DNA of 10,807 nt from an uncultured Fibrobacterota bacterium (GTDB lineage Bacteria; Fibrobacterota; Chitinivibrionia; Chitinivibrionales; Chitinispirillaceae), in the NCBI GenBank assembly GCA_903888815.1, contig CAISVC010000141.1, forward strand, positions 1-10,807, read 5' to 3'. A model generated the notes under the pieces. That model was given only the letters and a program-made list of their open reading frames with translations. It did not search any database and was not told the origin of the DNA. The position numbers and the translations under genes are program-made. Of the stretch, positions 1-5,595 are shown one piece after another. Every line of letters begins with the position of its first letter. Positions within the stretch are counted from its first letter, which is position 1.

Positions 1-803
1 GCCAGGCGGGTGATGCTGTCTAAAAGGATCACCACGTCACGGTTGTGCTCAACAAGCCGCTTCGCACGCTCGATCGCCATTTCGGCGACCACGACGTGGC
101 GCTCGGCCGGCTCGTCGAAGGTCGAGCTTATGACCTCCGCTTTCACCGACCGCTGCATGTCCGTGACCTCCTCGGGCCGCTCGTCGATGAGCAGCACGAT
201 GAGGAAGACATCCGTATGGTTGTGGAGAATCCCGTTGGCGATGCTTTTTAAAAGCACGGTCTTGCCGGTGCGCGGCTGTGCCACGATAAGGCCGCGCTGG
301 CCCTTGCCGATGGGCGTCAGCAGGTTCATGATGCGCGTGGCCACGTCCTTGGGACTGTATTCAAGGTTGAACCGCTCATCCGGGAAAAGCGGGACCAGAT
401 CGTCAAAATTAATTTTTTTCTTGCACTCCTCCGGATCTTCGTAGTTGATCATCTCAACGCGCAGCAGCGCAAAGTAGCGCTCGGAATCCTTGGGCGGCCG
501 CACCTGGCCCGATACCGTGTCGCCGGTCTTTAGATAGAAGCGCTTGATCTGCGACGGCGAAACATAGATGTCGTCCGGCCCGGAGAGATAACTGTTGGAT
601 GGCGAGCGGAGGAACCCGAACCCGTCGGGCATGATCTCCAGAACGCCCTCGGCGAACATCTGGCCGTTCTGCGCCGCCTGCGCCTGCAGGATCTGGAAAA
701 TGAGCTCTTGGCGGCGGAGGCTCCGGTGCTCGCCGATATTCTGGCTCGCGGCGAAATCATTGAGTTCCGGCGTCGACATCGTTTTAAGTTCTGCAACATT
801 CAT
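1..803 (-). CDS. rho: Transcription termination factor Rho, 3' part cut off by window edge
   Basis: Rho is the hexameric RNA-dependent ATPase/helicase that loads on C-rich nascent RNA and stops RNA polymerase. Only the first 267 codons lie in the window, of about 420 usual. Reading from the ATG at 803, an N-terminal helical segment spans about residues 1-45. The cold-shock-like RNA-binding domain follows at about 50-115, with MPDGFGFLRS at 58-67 and DDIYVSPSQIKRF at 77-89. The ATPase domain starts around 150 and shows RGLIVAQPRTGKT (170-182, Walker A), LLIDERPEEVTDMQRSV (204-220) and VVILLDSITRL (257-267, Walker B) at the edge. The start is fixed by a strong Shine-Dalgarno at 810-817 and the lack of any upstream in-frame start near it. 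QPRTGKT in place of PPKAGKT is a variant I associate with Bacteroidota-type Rho. The gene diverges from the HIT gene. Identity is near certain. Confidence 0.97.
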   Translation of the reverse strand, partial: MNVAELKTMSTPELNDFAASQNIGEHRSLRRQELIFQILQAQAAQNGQMFAEGVLEIMPDGFGFLRSPSNSYLSGPDDIYVSPSQIKRFYLKTGDTVSGQVRPPKDSERYFALLRVEMINYEDPEECKKKINFDDLVPLFPDERFNLEYSPKDVATRIMNLLTPIGKGQRGLIVAQPRTGKTVLLKSIANGILHNHTDVFLIVLLIDERPEEVTDMQRSVKAEVISSTFDEPAERHVVVAEMAIERAKRLVEHNRDVVILLDSITRL

Positions 804-809
804 GCGTGG

Positions 810-817
810 ATCACCTC
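810..817 (-). promoter_or_regulatory. rho ribosome binding site
   Basis: On the minus strand GAGGTGAT sits six bases before the rho ATG (803). It matches the anti-Shine-Dalgarno end of 16S rRNA almost fully and decides the start codon. Confidence 0.85.
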
Positions 818-840
818 TTTTTGAATAAAGGGATAAATAA

Positions 841-852
841 GGAAGGCCTTCC
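841..852. repeat. 12-base perfect palindrome in the rho leader
   Basis: GGAAGGCCTTCC reads identically on both strands and lies 38 bases upstream of the rho ATG. It could be a protein-binding site or fold in the leader RNA. Rho genes are commonly autoregulated through their leader, but nothing here shows that directly. Confidence 0.4.
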
Positions 853-867
853 GGCCCTGCTTTTATA

Positions 868-917
868 AGTCAACAGCTGTTTTCAAAATTGTCAATCAAC
901 CGTTCTTTTTATGTCAA
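868..917 (-). promoter_or_regulatory. Three TTGAC direct repeats with 22-base period upstream of rho
   Basis: On the minus strand TTGACA (912-917), TTGACA (890-895) and TTGACT (868-873) follow one another at exactly 22-base steps, about two helical turns. They lie 65-114 bases upstream of the rho ATG. Each resembles a sigma-70 -35 box, but none has a TATAAT-like hexamer 16-18 bases downstream. A TATAAA at 862-867 has no -35 box at the right distance. They may be operator half-sites on one helix face or overlapping promoters of unfamiliar type. The function is inferred; the periodicity is seen. Confidence 0.4.
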
Positions 918-1191
918 GTATTGCTCGCCAGATCATGCGAAGATCGCTTCTGAAGAATATATCTGATTTTTGATGTGTGCTGTTTCCCGTATCCGACAAT
1001 AAAAAATTACGAAGCACTCACGCGGCAACGCATTCCCGTTCATTTCTTATTTGCTTGTTGCAACTTCCGGATTTTATCAGTGAAACGACGTCCAACGAGG
1101 TGTCGTAAAAAGGATATTCTTTTACCTGGGTTACTCTGTTACGGTTTAAATATGCTGTATTGCGGGACGATTGTCAAGGGAATTTAATAAT

Positions 1192-1219
1192 AGCAATAAA
1201 AAGATCAAGAATTATTGCT
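1192..1219. repeat. AT-rich 8-bp inverted repeat
   Basis: AGCAATAA (1192-1199) and TTATTGCT (1212-1219) are perfect complements around a 12-base loop. Four T residues follow on the plus strand (1219-1222), but the stem is AT-rich and no plus-strand gene lies upstream, so a terminator role is unlikely. It may be the left margin of the repeat-rich block that follows. Confidence 0.3.
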
Positions 1220-1297
1220 TTTGGGCGTGTCCCCTGTACGAATGCAGGCTGGCGCAAATACGCAGGTTAAAAACATTCCTTTGTTCCGGTAATTCCC

Positions 1298-1461
1298 GTA
1301 GGGCAGACCTGCGTGTCTGCCCCGATATTTATGATTTTGTAGGGGCGGGGTCATCCCGCCCCATGTTTTTATCCCGGCACCAATCGATTGATATATCAAT
1401 CAGAACAGGGCGCGAAGACCGCGCCCCTACGTTGGGAAAACATGGCGGCATTCCCCCGCCA
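1298..1461. repeat. Cluster of GTAGGGG-type GC-rich stem-loops (REP/MITE-like)
   Basis: Four stem-loops lie in a row. GGGCAGAC/GTCTGCCC is at 1301-1308 and 1315-1322. GGGGCGGG/CCCGCCCC is at 1342-1349 and 1355-1362. GGGCGCG/CGCGCCC is at 1408-1414 and 1420-1426. TGGCGG/CCGCCA is at 1443-1448 and 1456-1461. The first two begin with GTAGGG and the third ends with CCCCTAC. GTAGGGGCG at 1339-1347 and CGCCCCTAC at 1422-1430 therefore form a perfect 9-bp outer inverted repeat enclosing a 92-base unit. Inside it are two overlapping palindromes, CAATCGATTG (1381-1390) and ATTGATATATCAAT (1387-1400). This layout is like non-autonomous REP or MITE elements. No transposase or clear target duplication is visible. 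Confidence 0.6.
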
Positions 1462-1517
1462 GAAATGTATTCTGACATTTTTATTATATTTACTGTACTA
1501 ACGAAAGGATTCTTATT

Positions 1518-1858
1518 ATGGATTGCCTCTTCTGCAAAATCATCAAAAAAGAAATCCCTGCCCCACGATTGTATGAAGACGATCATGCGATCGTGGTGAA
1601 AGACATCAACCCGCAGGCACCTGTCCACCTGCTCGCGCTTCCGCGCAAGCACTATGCCGGCGTGCATGAGGTTACCGGAGCGGATAAAAAACTTTTCGAA
1701 CATCTATTCAATGCGATCAGCGCTGTGGTGGAAAAGGAGAAACTGGCCCAGGCAGGGTTCGCCTCGTGATCAATTACGGGGAAAAGGCGGGACAGACCGT
1801 GCCGCACATCCATGTGCATATTCTGAGCGGGCGCTCAATGCACTGGCCCCCGGGATAA
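1518..1858 (+). pseudogene. hinT: HIT-family (Hint branch) nucleotide hydrolase, interrupted by a -1 frameshift
   Basis: Hint proteins are small dimeric purine nucleoside phosphoramidate hydrolases. The ATG at 1518 follows AAAGGA (1504-1509) at 8 bases. The first frame gives CLFCKIIKKEIPAP (residues 3-16, a Zn-type C-x2-C), then DINPQAPVHLLALPRKH, the usual Hint N-terminal half. It stops at a TGA at 1767-1769, before the catalytic site. The rest lies one frame over: LVINYGEKAGQTV, then HIHVHIL with the histidine triad at 1805, 1811 and 1817, then SMHWPPG and TAA at 1856-1858. Family members read GFRLVINYG here, so one base (probably a C) is missing next to 1760-1762. If repaired, the protein would have about 113 residues, a normal Hint length. 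Otherwise the reading frame is clean, so this is either a very recent mutation or a sequencing/assembly error. The gene converges on ftsZ. Confidence 0.88.
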
Positions 1859-1889
1859 AAAAGAGTTACTCCTAAAAATATCAATTCTG

Positions 1890-1937
1890 TTTTGGCTAAA
1901 GGCTCCTGCGGAGGGTGGCGGGTGCCTTTAGCAAAAA
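1890..1937. repeat. Hairpin at the convergent HIT/ftsZ junction
   Basis: GCTAAAGGC (1895-1903) pairs perfectly with GCCTTTAGC (1924-1932). After one mismatch (1894/1933) the stem extends through TTTT (1890-1893) against AAAA (1934-1937). The loop contains a smaller CTCC/GGAG stem (1903-1906 and 1910-1913). It lies 31 bases after the HIT stop and 15 bases after the ftsZ stop. Position suggests a shared 3'-end or terminator element. On both strands the T run comes before the stem and not after it, so it is not a textbook intrinsic terminator. Confidence 0.5.
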
Positions 1938-1952
1938 GAATATTATTGCTAT

Positions 1953-3293
1953 TTACTGCATCTGCTTCCGCAGGAACGTCGGAACATCCGTATCATCTTC
2001 ATACTGGGTCATAACGCTTCCCTTGGAAACATACACCCGCGGTTCCTTGCGCATGGTTTCCGGCCTCAGGAAGGGCGGAAAGTCAAGCGACGCCGGCGAT
2101 GAAGACGAAACTGCAGCTGCGGCCGGAACTTGTTCCTCTTCCGCAACGGCCTGCACGGCTTTTGCCATGAGCCGCTCCTCCTGCTGCTCTTCGGCCTTCT
2201 CATGCCTGAGCGGAAACTGCAGCGGCATGGTTATCTGTTCAACCTTCTTTTCCGTTTCTTTCCTGGCGACCGGGGGGATAGCAGCTGCCATCTTCTGCTC
2301 TTCCCGTTTCCGGGCAAGACTCTGCTCATTGAAACCGGTGGCGATTACGGTCACCCTCATTTTACCGTTCATGGTCGGATCGGCGACTGCGCCGAAAATA
2401 ATGTTGGTATCGACCTCCGTGCCGACCGCCTCATTCACCACGCGGGTCGCTTCCGAGACATCGCAGAGCGTCATGTCAGTGCCGCCGGTCACGTTGATGA
2501 GGATGCCCTTGGCGCCGGCGATCGAGATGTCGTCCAGAAGCGGGTTATGAATCGCCGCCTCGGCCGCGTTGATCGCGCGCTTTTCGTCTTCGCCTTCGCT
2601 GCAACCGGTGCCCATGAGCGCCTCGCCCATGCCCCGCATGATGGTCTTGACATCAGCGAAATCGAGGTTGACCAGCCCGTGCATCGCGATCAGGTCCGAA
2701 ATACCCTTGGTCGCCTGATACAGCACGTCGTCCGCGGTCTTGAACGCATCGATAAGCGTGGTCTTGTTGTCCACGATGGTCAGGAGCTTCTGGTTCGGGA
2801 TCACGATGATCGTATCCACGAACTTGCTCAGGTCCTCGATGCCCCGTTTGGCATTGCGGTCGCGCACCTTGCCCTCGAACAGAAAGGGCCTCGTGACGAT
2901 CGCGACGGTTAGAATGTCCTTCTCGCGGGCGATTTCAGCTATCACCGGAGCGCCGCCGGTGCCGGTGCCGCCGCCCATGCCTGCGGTAATGAACACCATG
3001 TCAGCGCCTTCGAGCGCCATCGCGATCTTGTCGCGGTCCTCCTCCATGGCCTGCCGGCCGATGTCGGGATTCGCGCCTGCGCCGAGCCCCTTGGTGATCC
3101 GTTCGCCGATCTGGATGCGGTGCGGCGCGCGGTTGTTATCGAGCGCCATTGCGTCGGTGTTCACGGAAATGAACTCGACGCCCGCCAGACCTGCATCGAC
3201 CATGCGGTTGACCGCATTGCCGCCTGCGCCTCCAACACCCATGACCTTCATCTTCGCCACGGTGTTGAACTGCTCGTCCATCTGAAATACCAT
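1953..3293 (-). CDS. ftsZ: Cell division protein FtsZ
   Basis: FtsZ is the tubulin-like GTPase that polymerises into the midcell ring. The 446-residue protein starts at the ATG at 3293, preceded by GGGAGG at 3298-3303. An earlier in-frame start at 3350 would fall inside the spacer repeats. Seen motifs are GVGGAGGNAVNRM (19-31), FISVNTDAMAL (41-51), the tubulin signature GMGGGTGTGG (105-114) and the T7 loop NLDFADVKTIM (209-219), with catalytic acids D211 and D214. The globular core ends near 321. A charged, E/K/R- and A-rich linker of about 110 residues follows, and the protein ends with the conserved C-terminal peptide DVPTFLRKQ (436-444). A second similar motif, DFPPFLR, lies at 404-410 within the linker. 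ftsZ is last in the cluster and is separated from ftsA by 151 bases. Confidence 0.98.
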   Translation of the reverse strand: MVFQMDEQFNTVAKMKVMGVGGAGGNAVNRMVDAGLAGVEFISVNTDAMALDNNRAPHRIQIGERITKGLGAGANPDIGRQAMEEDRDKIAMALEGADMVFITAGMGGGTGTGGAPVIAEIAREKDILTVAIVTRPFLFEGKVRDRNAKRGIEDLSKFVDTIIVIPNQKLLTIVDNKTTLIDAFKTADDVLYQATKGISDLIAMHGLVNLDFADVKTIMRGMGEALMGTGCSEGEDEKRAINAAEAAIHNPLLDDISIAGAKGILINVTGGTDMTLCDVSEATRVVNEAVGTEVDTNIIFGAVADPTMNGKMRVTVIATGFNEQSLARKREEQKMAAAIPPVARKETEKKVEQITMPLQFPLRHEKAEEQQEERLMAKAVQAVAEEEQVPAAAAVSSSSPASLDFPPFLRPETMRKEPRVYVSKGSVMTQYEDDTDVPTFLRKQMQ

Positions 3294-3297
3294 AAAA

Positions 3298-3303
3298 CCT
3301 CCC
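3298..3303 (-). promoter_or_regulatory. ftsZ ribosome binding site
   Basis: GGGAGG on the minus strand lies 4 bases before the ATG at 3293 and 16 before the next in-frame ATG (3281). It supports the first, although the spacing is rather short, so 3281 cannot be fully excluded. Confidence 0.65.
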
Positions 3304-3349
3304 GGAAAAAAGTGAAAATGGTTAACGCTAAATTGATCTCGCTTTAACA

Positions 3350-3430
3350 CAGGAATCCAGGAGTCAGGAGCCAGTAATCAGAATGCAAACAAATGCTGCT
3401 TTTCTCCTGAATTCTGACTTCTGTCTTCTG
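3350..3430. repeat. Inverted arrays of CAGRAGN-like heptamers in the ftsA-ftsZ spacer
   Basis: The left arm reads CAGGAATC (3350-3357), CAGGAGT (3358-3364), CAGGAGC (3365-3371), CAGTAAT (3372-3378) and CAGAATG (3379-3385). The right arm holds four units of the opposite orientation in strict 7-base phase: TCTCCTG (3403-3409), AATTCTG (3410-3416), ACTTCTG (3417-3423) and TCTTCTG (3424-3430). The two arms could pair imperfectly around a spacer of about 17 bases. It resembles heptanucleotide short tandem repeats (STRR) described in cyanobacteria, though that comparison is by form only. It covers most of the 151-base gap between the ftsA stop (3445) and the ftsZ start, so it would be transcribed in any ftsA-ftsZ message. 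Confidence 0.7.
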
Positions 3431-3444
3431 AATTCCCTTATTTT

Positions 3445-4707
3445 TTAAAAGAACTCCTTCACCCATGACTGCATTTTATCAAGTATCCCCTTGAACGAAT
3501 CCTCGCCGCCGAACGATTTTCTCCCTTTGCTTTTTGCCTTGCCCCTGCCCAGCTGTTTTTTGGACATCTGTTCAATCGCGTACAGGCACAGGCCCACGCC
3601 GGTGGCGTGGATCGGTGTTTTGGCGGCCTCGGTGAGCCCGCCGAACCCGGTGGGAACGCCTATCTTGACCGGCATCTCAAGCACCTTTTCCGCCAGCTCC
3701 TTGATGCCGTCCATAAGCGCGCAGCCGCCGGTCAGCACGACACCGGCGCCGAGCATGTCGGCATAGTCGGTCCTCTTGATCTCGCGCAGGGCGAGCGACA
3801 GGATCTCCTCGAGCCGCGGCTCAATGATGGAGGCAAGCACGGCGCGCGACACTTCGCGCTGCTCGCGGCCTCCCACACCCGGAACGCTTATGAAATCGGT
3901 GCCCTTGACCAGTGCCGAATAAGCGCAGCCGTACTGCTTTTTGATCTCCTCGGCGCGCTCGATCGGCGTCCGGATGCCGATCGCGATGTCGCTCGTCACG
4001 TTCTTGCCGCCCAGGCCCACCACCGCAGTGTGGCGGATGCTTTCTTCGAAGTAAATCGCCACGTCGGTCGTGCCGCCGCCCATGTCGACGAGCGCCACGC
4101 CAAGCTCTTTTTCATCTTTGTCAAGTGTCGCGTAGCACGAGGCCAGCGGTTCGAGCACCAGGTCGATAACCTTGAGCCCGGCCTTGTCCACGCTGCGGTA
4201 GATGTTCTGTGCGCTCGTCACCGCGCCGGTGATTATATGCACCTGCGTCTCGAGGCGGACGCCGCACATGCCGATCGGATCCTTGATCCCCTTCTGGTCG
4301 TCCACCACGAACTCCTGCGGTATCACGTGCAGGATCTCGCGGTCCATGGGGATGGAAACCGCCTTGGCGGCGTCGATGGCCCTGACCATGTCGATCTCCG
4401 CGATCTCGTTGTCGGCCCGCGAAATCGCCACGACCCCGCGGCTGTTGATGGCGCGGATATGGTCGCCCGCGATGCCGACCCACACCGAATCCACGTCCAT
4501 GCCGGCCATGAGCTCCGCCTCCTCCACCGCCTTCTGGATGGAGTGCACGGTCTTGTCGATATTGACCACCACGCCTTTGCGCAACCCTTCGGACCGGCTC
4601 ACCCCGACGCCGATGATTTTCGGCTCTGCGCTTGCATCAACTTCGCAGATGATGCACGCGATCTTGGTGGTTCCGATGTCCAGTCCGGCAACGATATTCT
4701 GTTCCAT
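3445..4707 (-). CDS. ftsA: Cell division protein FtsA
   Basis: FtsA is the actin-like ATPase that tethers FtsZ filaments to the inner face of the membrane and recruits later divisome proteins. The 420-residue product has GLDIGTTKIA (8-17, phosphate 1), the FtsA-specific 1C region at about 85-165, VDMGGGTTDVAIY (207-219, phosphate 2) and the adenosine motif VLTGGCALMDGI (324-335). A basic linker, KKQLGRGKAKSKGRK (383-397), leads to the amphipathic tail FKGILDKMQSWVKEFF (405-420), the membrane-targeting helix. The start at 4707 was chosen because GGAGG (4715-4719) stands 7 bases before it. An upstream TTG at 4731 in the same frame has no such site. The gene follows ftsQ after 27 bases and precedes ftsZ. 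Length and motif order are typical. Confidence 0.98.
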   Translation of the reverse strand: MEQNIVAGLDIGTTKIACIICEVDASAEPKIIGVGVSRSEGLRKGVVVNIDKTVHSIQKAVEEAELMAGMDVDSVWVGIAGDHIRAINSRGVVAISRADNEIAEIDMVRAIDAAKAVSIPMDREILHVIPQEFVVDDQKGIKDPIGMCGVRLETQVHIITGAVTSAQNIYRSVDKAGLKVIDLVLEPLASCYATLDKDEKELGVALVDMGGGTTDVAIYFEESIRHTAVVGLGGKNVTSDIAIGIRTPIERAEEIKKQYGCAYSALVKGTDFISVPGVGGREQREVSRAVLASIIEPRLEEILSLALREIKRTDYADMLGAGVVLTGGCALMDGIKELAEKVLEMPVKIGVPTGFGGLTEAAKTPIHATGVGLCLYAIEQMSKKQLGRGKAKSKGRKSFGGEDSFKGILDKMQSWVKEFF

Positions 4708-4734
4708 AATGCAGCCTCCGTCTATTGACAAACA

Positions 4735-5595
4735 TTAACCCTTGTTTTTCTTTCCCGCCTGCGCCGGGACTCCGGCAGGTGTTACGAACGCGAGATTACG
4801 GTACGAAAGATCGATCCGCGCCGGCGGCAGCGAATCGCCTTCCACGGTCTCCCACATCTGCATGAGCCGCCCAAGCCGGTCGGCAGTGCTGTTTTCGTCA
4901 AGCAGCACCACGGCCGGACTTCCCGACAGCATGATGCGTACAGTCCGGTCCGGCCTGAAGTTCACCTGTGTGATGCGACGGGCAAACACGGCATTGAACG
5001 GCGCCGCATCGTTTAAAAAACGGTTCATCCGCCCGCGGTCCGTTCCGGTCAAACGGCGGCTGCCGTCATTGCCGGCCGAATCGCGTAAACCCGAGACAAG
5101 CGGGAGATCGAGGCTGCTTTTCGGATCGAGCGGCATGCATACGCCTTCCGTATCCACGAGAACGATCCCGCCGGTCTGCACCATGGCGACCGGTTTCCGT
5201 TCGACAATACCGAGCGTGACCGCTCCTTCCCGCTCCTGAATGAGGCACACCCTCCCGATCCACGGATTTACCTCAGAAAATTTTCCCAGATATTCGTGCC
5301 GCAGCCGGTCCAGCGTGACCGGAAGCTTTAAGCCGGAGCGCTGCAGGATTTCTTCCGGCTTTATATGCACCGCACCCTGCAGTACGATACTCTGCACTGT
5401 CGAACGCTTCAGGTGCACCGGTGCGGCAATCATGTTCTCAATCCGTTCGATAACCGGGTCGAACATGAGTGCAACGCCTGCGGCCACCGCCAATCCCAGT
5501 ATGATTGCCGGCAGAAAGATACTGACCGCCGGGTGCCGCTTTCCGCGGCGCCGCGTCATTTTTTTCCGCTTGTTCGCTCCGATACGCTTACCCAT
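4735..5595 (-). CDS. ftsQ: Cell division protein FtsQ (DivIB family)
   Basis: FtsQ is a bitopic membrane protein that joins FtsB and FtsL and controls septal peptidoglycan synthesis. The 286-residue product has a strongly basic cytoplasmic N terminus (GKRIGANKRKKMTRRRGKR, 2-20) and one membrane helix at about 23-45. A POTRA-like segment begins near 66 (VQSIVLQGAVHIKPEEILQ), followed by the FtsQ/DivIB domain with ERKPVAMVQ (132-140), GGIVLVDTEGVCMPL (142-156) and the terminal strand IDLSYRNLAFV. A basic tail, KKNKG, ends the protein. The start at 5595 follows GGAGG at 9 bases and overlaps the murC stop by 8 bases. A longer open frame back to 5763 merely runs inside murC. FtsQ sequences diverge quickly, so the assignment rests on topology, domain order and position before ftsA. 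Confidence 0.93.
   Translation of the reverse strand: MGKRIGANKRKKMTRRRGKRHPAVSIFLPAIILGLAVAAGVALMFDPVIERIENMIAAPVHLKRSTVQSIVLQGAVHIKPEEILQRSGLKLPVTLDRLRHEYLGKFSEVNPWIGRVCLIQEREGAVTLGIVERKPVAMVQTGGIVLVDTEGVCMPLDPKSSLDLPLVSGLRDSAGNDGSRRLTGTDRGRMNRFLNDAAPFNAVFARRITQVNFRPDRTVRIMLSGSPAVVLLDENSTADRLGRLMQMWETVEGDSLPPARIDLSYRNLAFVTPAGVPAQAGKKNKG

Larger units (their letters stand above)
804..1517. other. Long intergenic spacer between divergent rho and HIT gene
   Basis: About 710 bases separate the rho start from the HIT start. The part from roughly 860 to 1240 is clearly richer in A and T than the coding DNA on either side. I recognise no gene, tRNA or rRNA in it. Open frames at 975-1187 (70 codons) and 1171-1599 have no recognisable motif, and the second is an open reading through the stem-loop repeats. 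The spacer holds the rho leader with a 12-base palindrome, the three TTGAC direct repeats, an AT-rich stem at 1192-1219, and the stem-loop cluster at 1298-1461. No convincing -35/-10 pair was found for either gene. Confidence 0.7.

Noticed and set aside
975..1187. A 70-codon open frame in the rho-HIT spacer
   Set aside because: No ribosome binding site or known motif, and unusual Cys/Arg/Lys composition. Nothing supports coding.
1472..1499. CTGACA - 16 bases - TGTACT as a promoter for the HIT gene
   Set aside because: Only four of six bases match in the -10 box, and the implied start would fall in or next to the ribosome binding site. TATATT at 1485-1490 has no -35 partner.
1171..1599. A 142-codon plus-strand open frame with phrases such as VGAGSSRP and REDRAPT
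   Set aside because: These phrases are translations of the GTAGGGG stem-loops, and the frame also runs into the HIT gene in another phase. It is a spurious reading of repeats.
1890..1937. Canonical intrinsic terminator for ftsZ or the HIT gene
   Set aside because: No T run follows the stem on either strand, so it was kept only as a hairpin.
2130..2912. A 260-codon plus-strand open frame opposite ftsZ
   Set aside because: Antisense shadow of FtsZ with no domain or ribosome binding site.
3350..3430. CRISPR array
   Set aside because: The units are 7 bases with no spacers between them and change orientation midway.
3607..4728. A 373-codon open frame on the plus strand antisense to ftsA
   Set aside because: It lies opposite the confident FtsA frame, is His/Asp/Ala-rich as expected for a GC-driven shadow, and has no recognisable domain.
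4708..4731. An upstream TTG start for ftsA at 4731
   Set aside because: The ATG at 4707 has a GGAGG site 7 bases upstream and begins exactly at the conserved FtsA N terminus.
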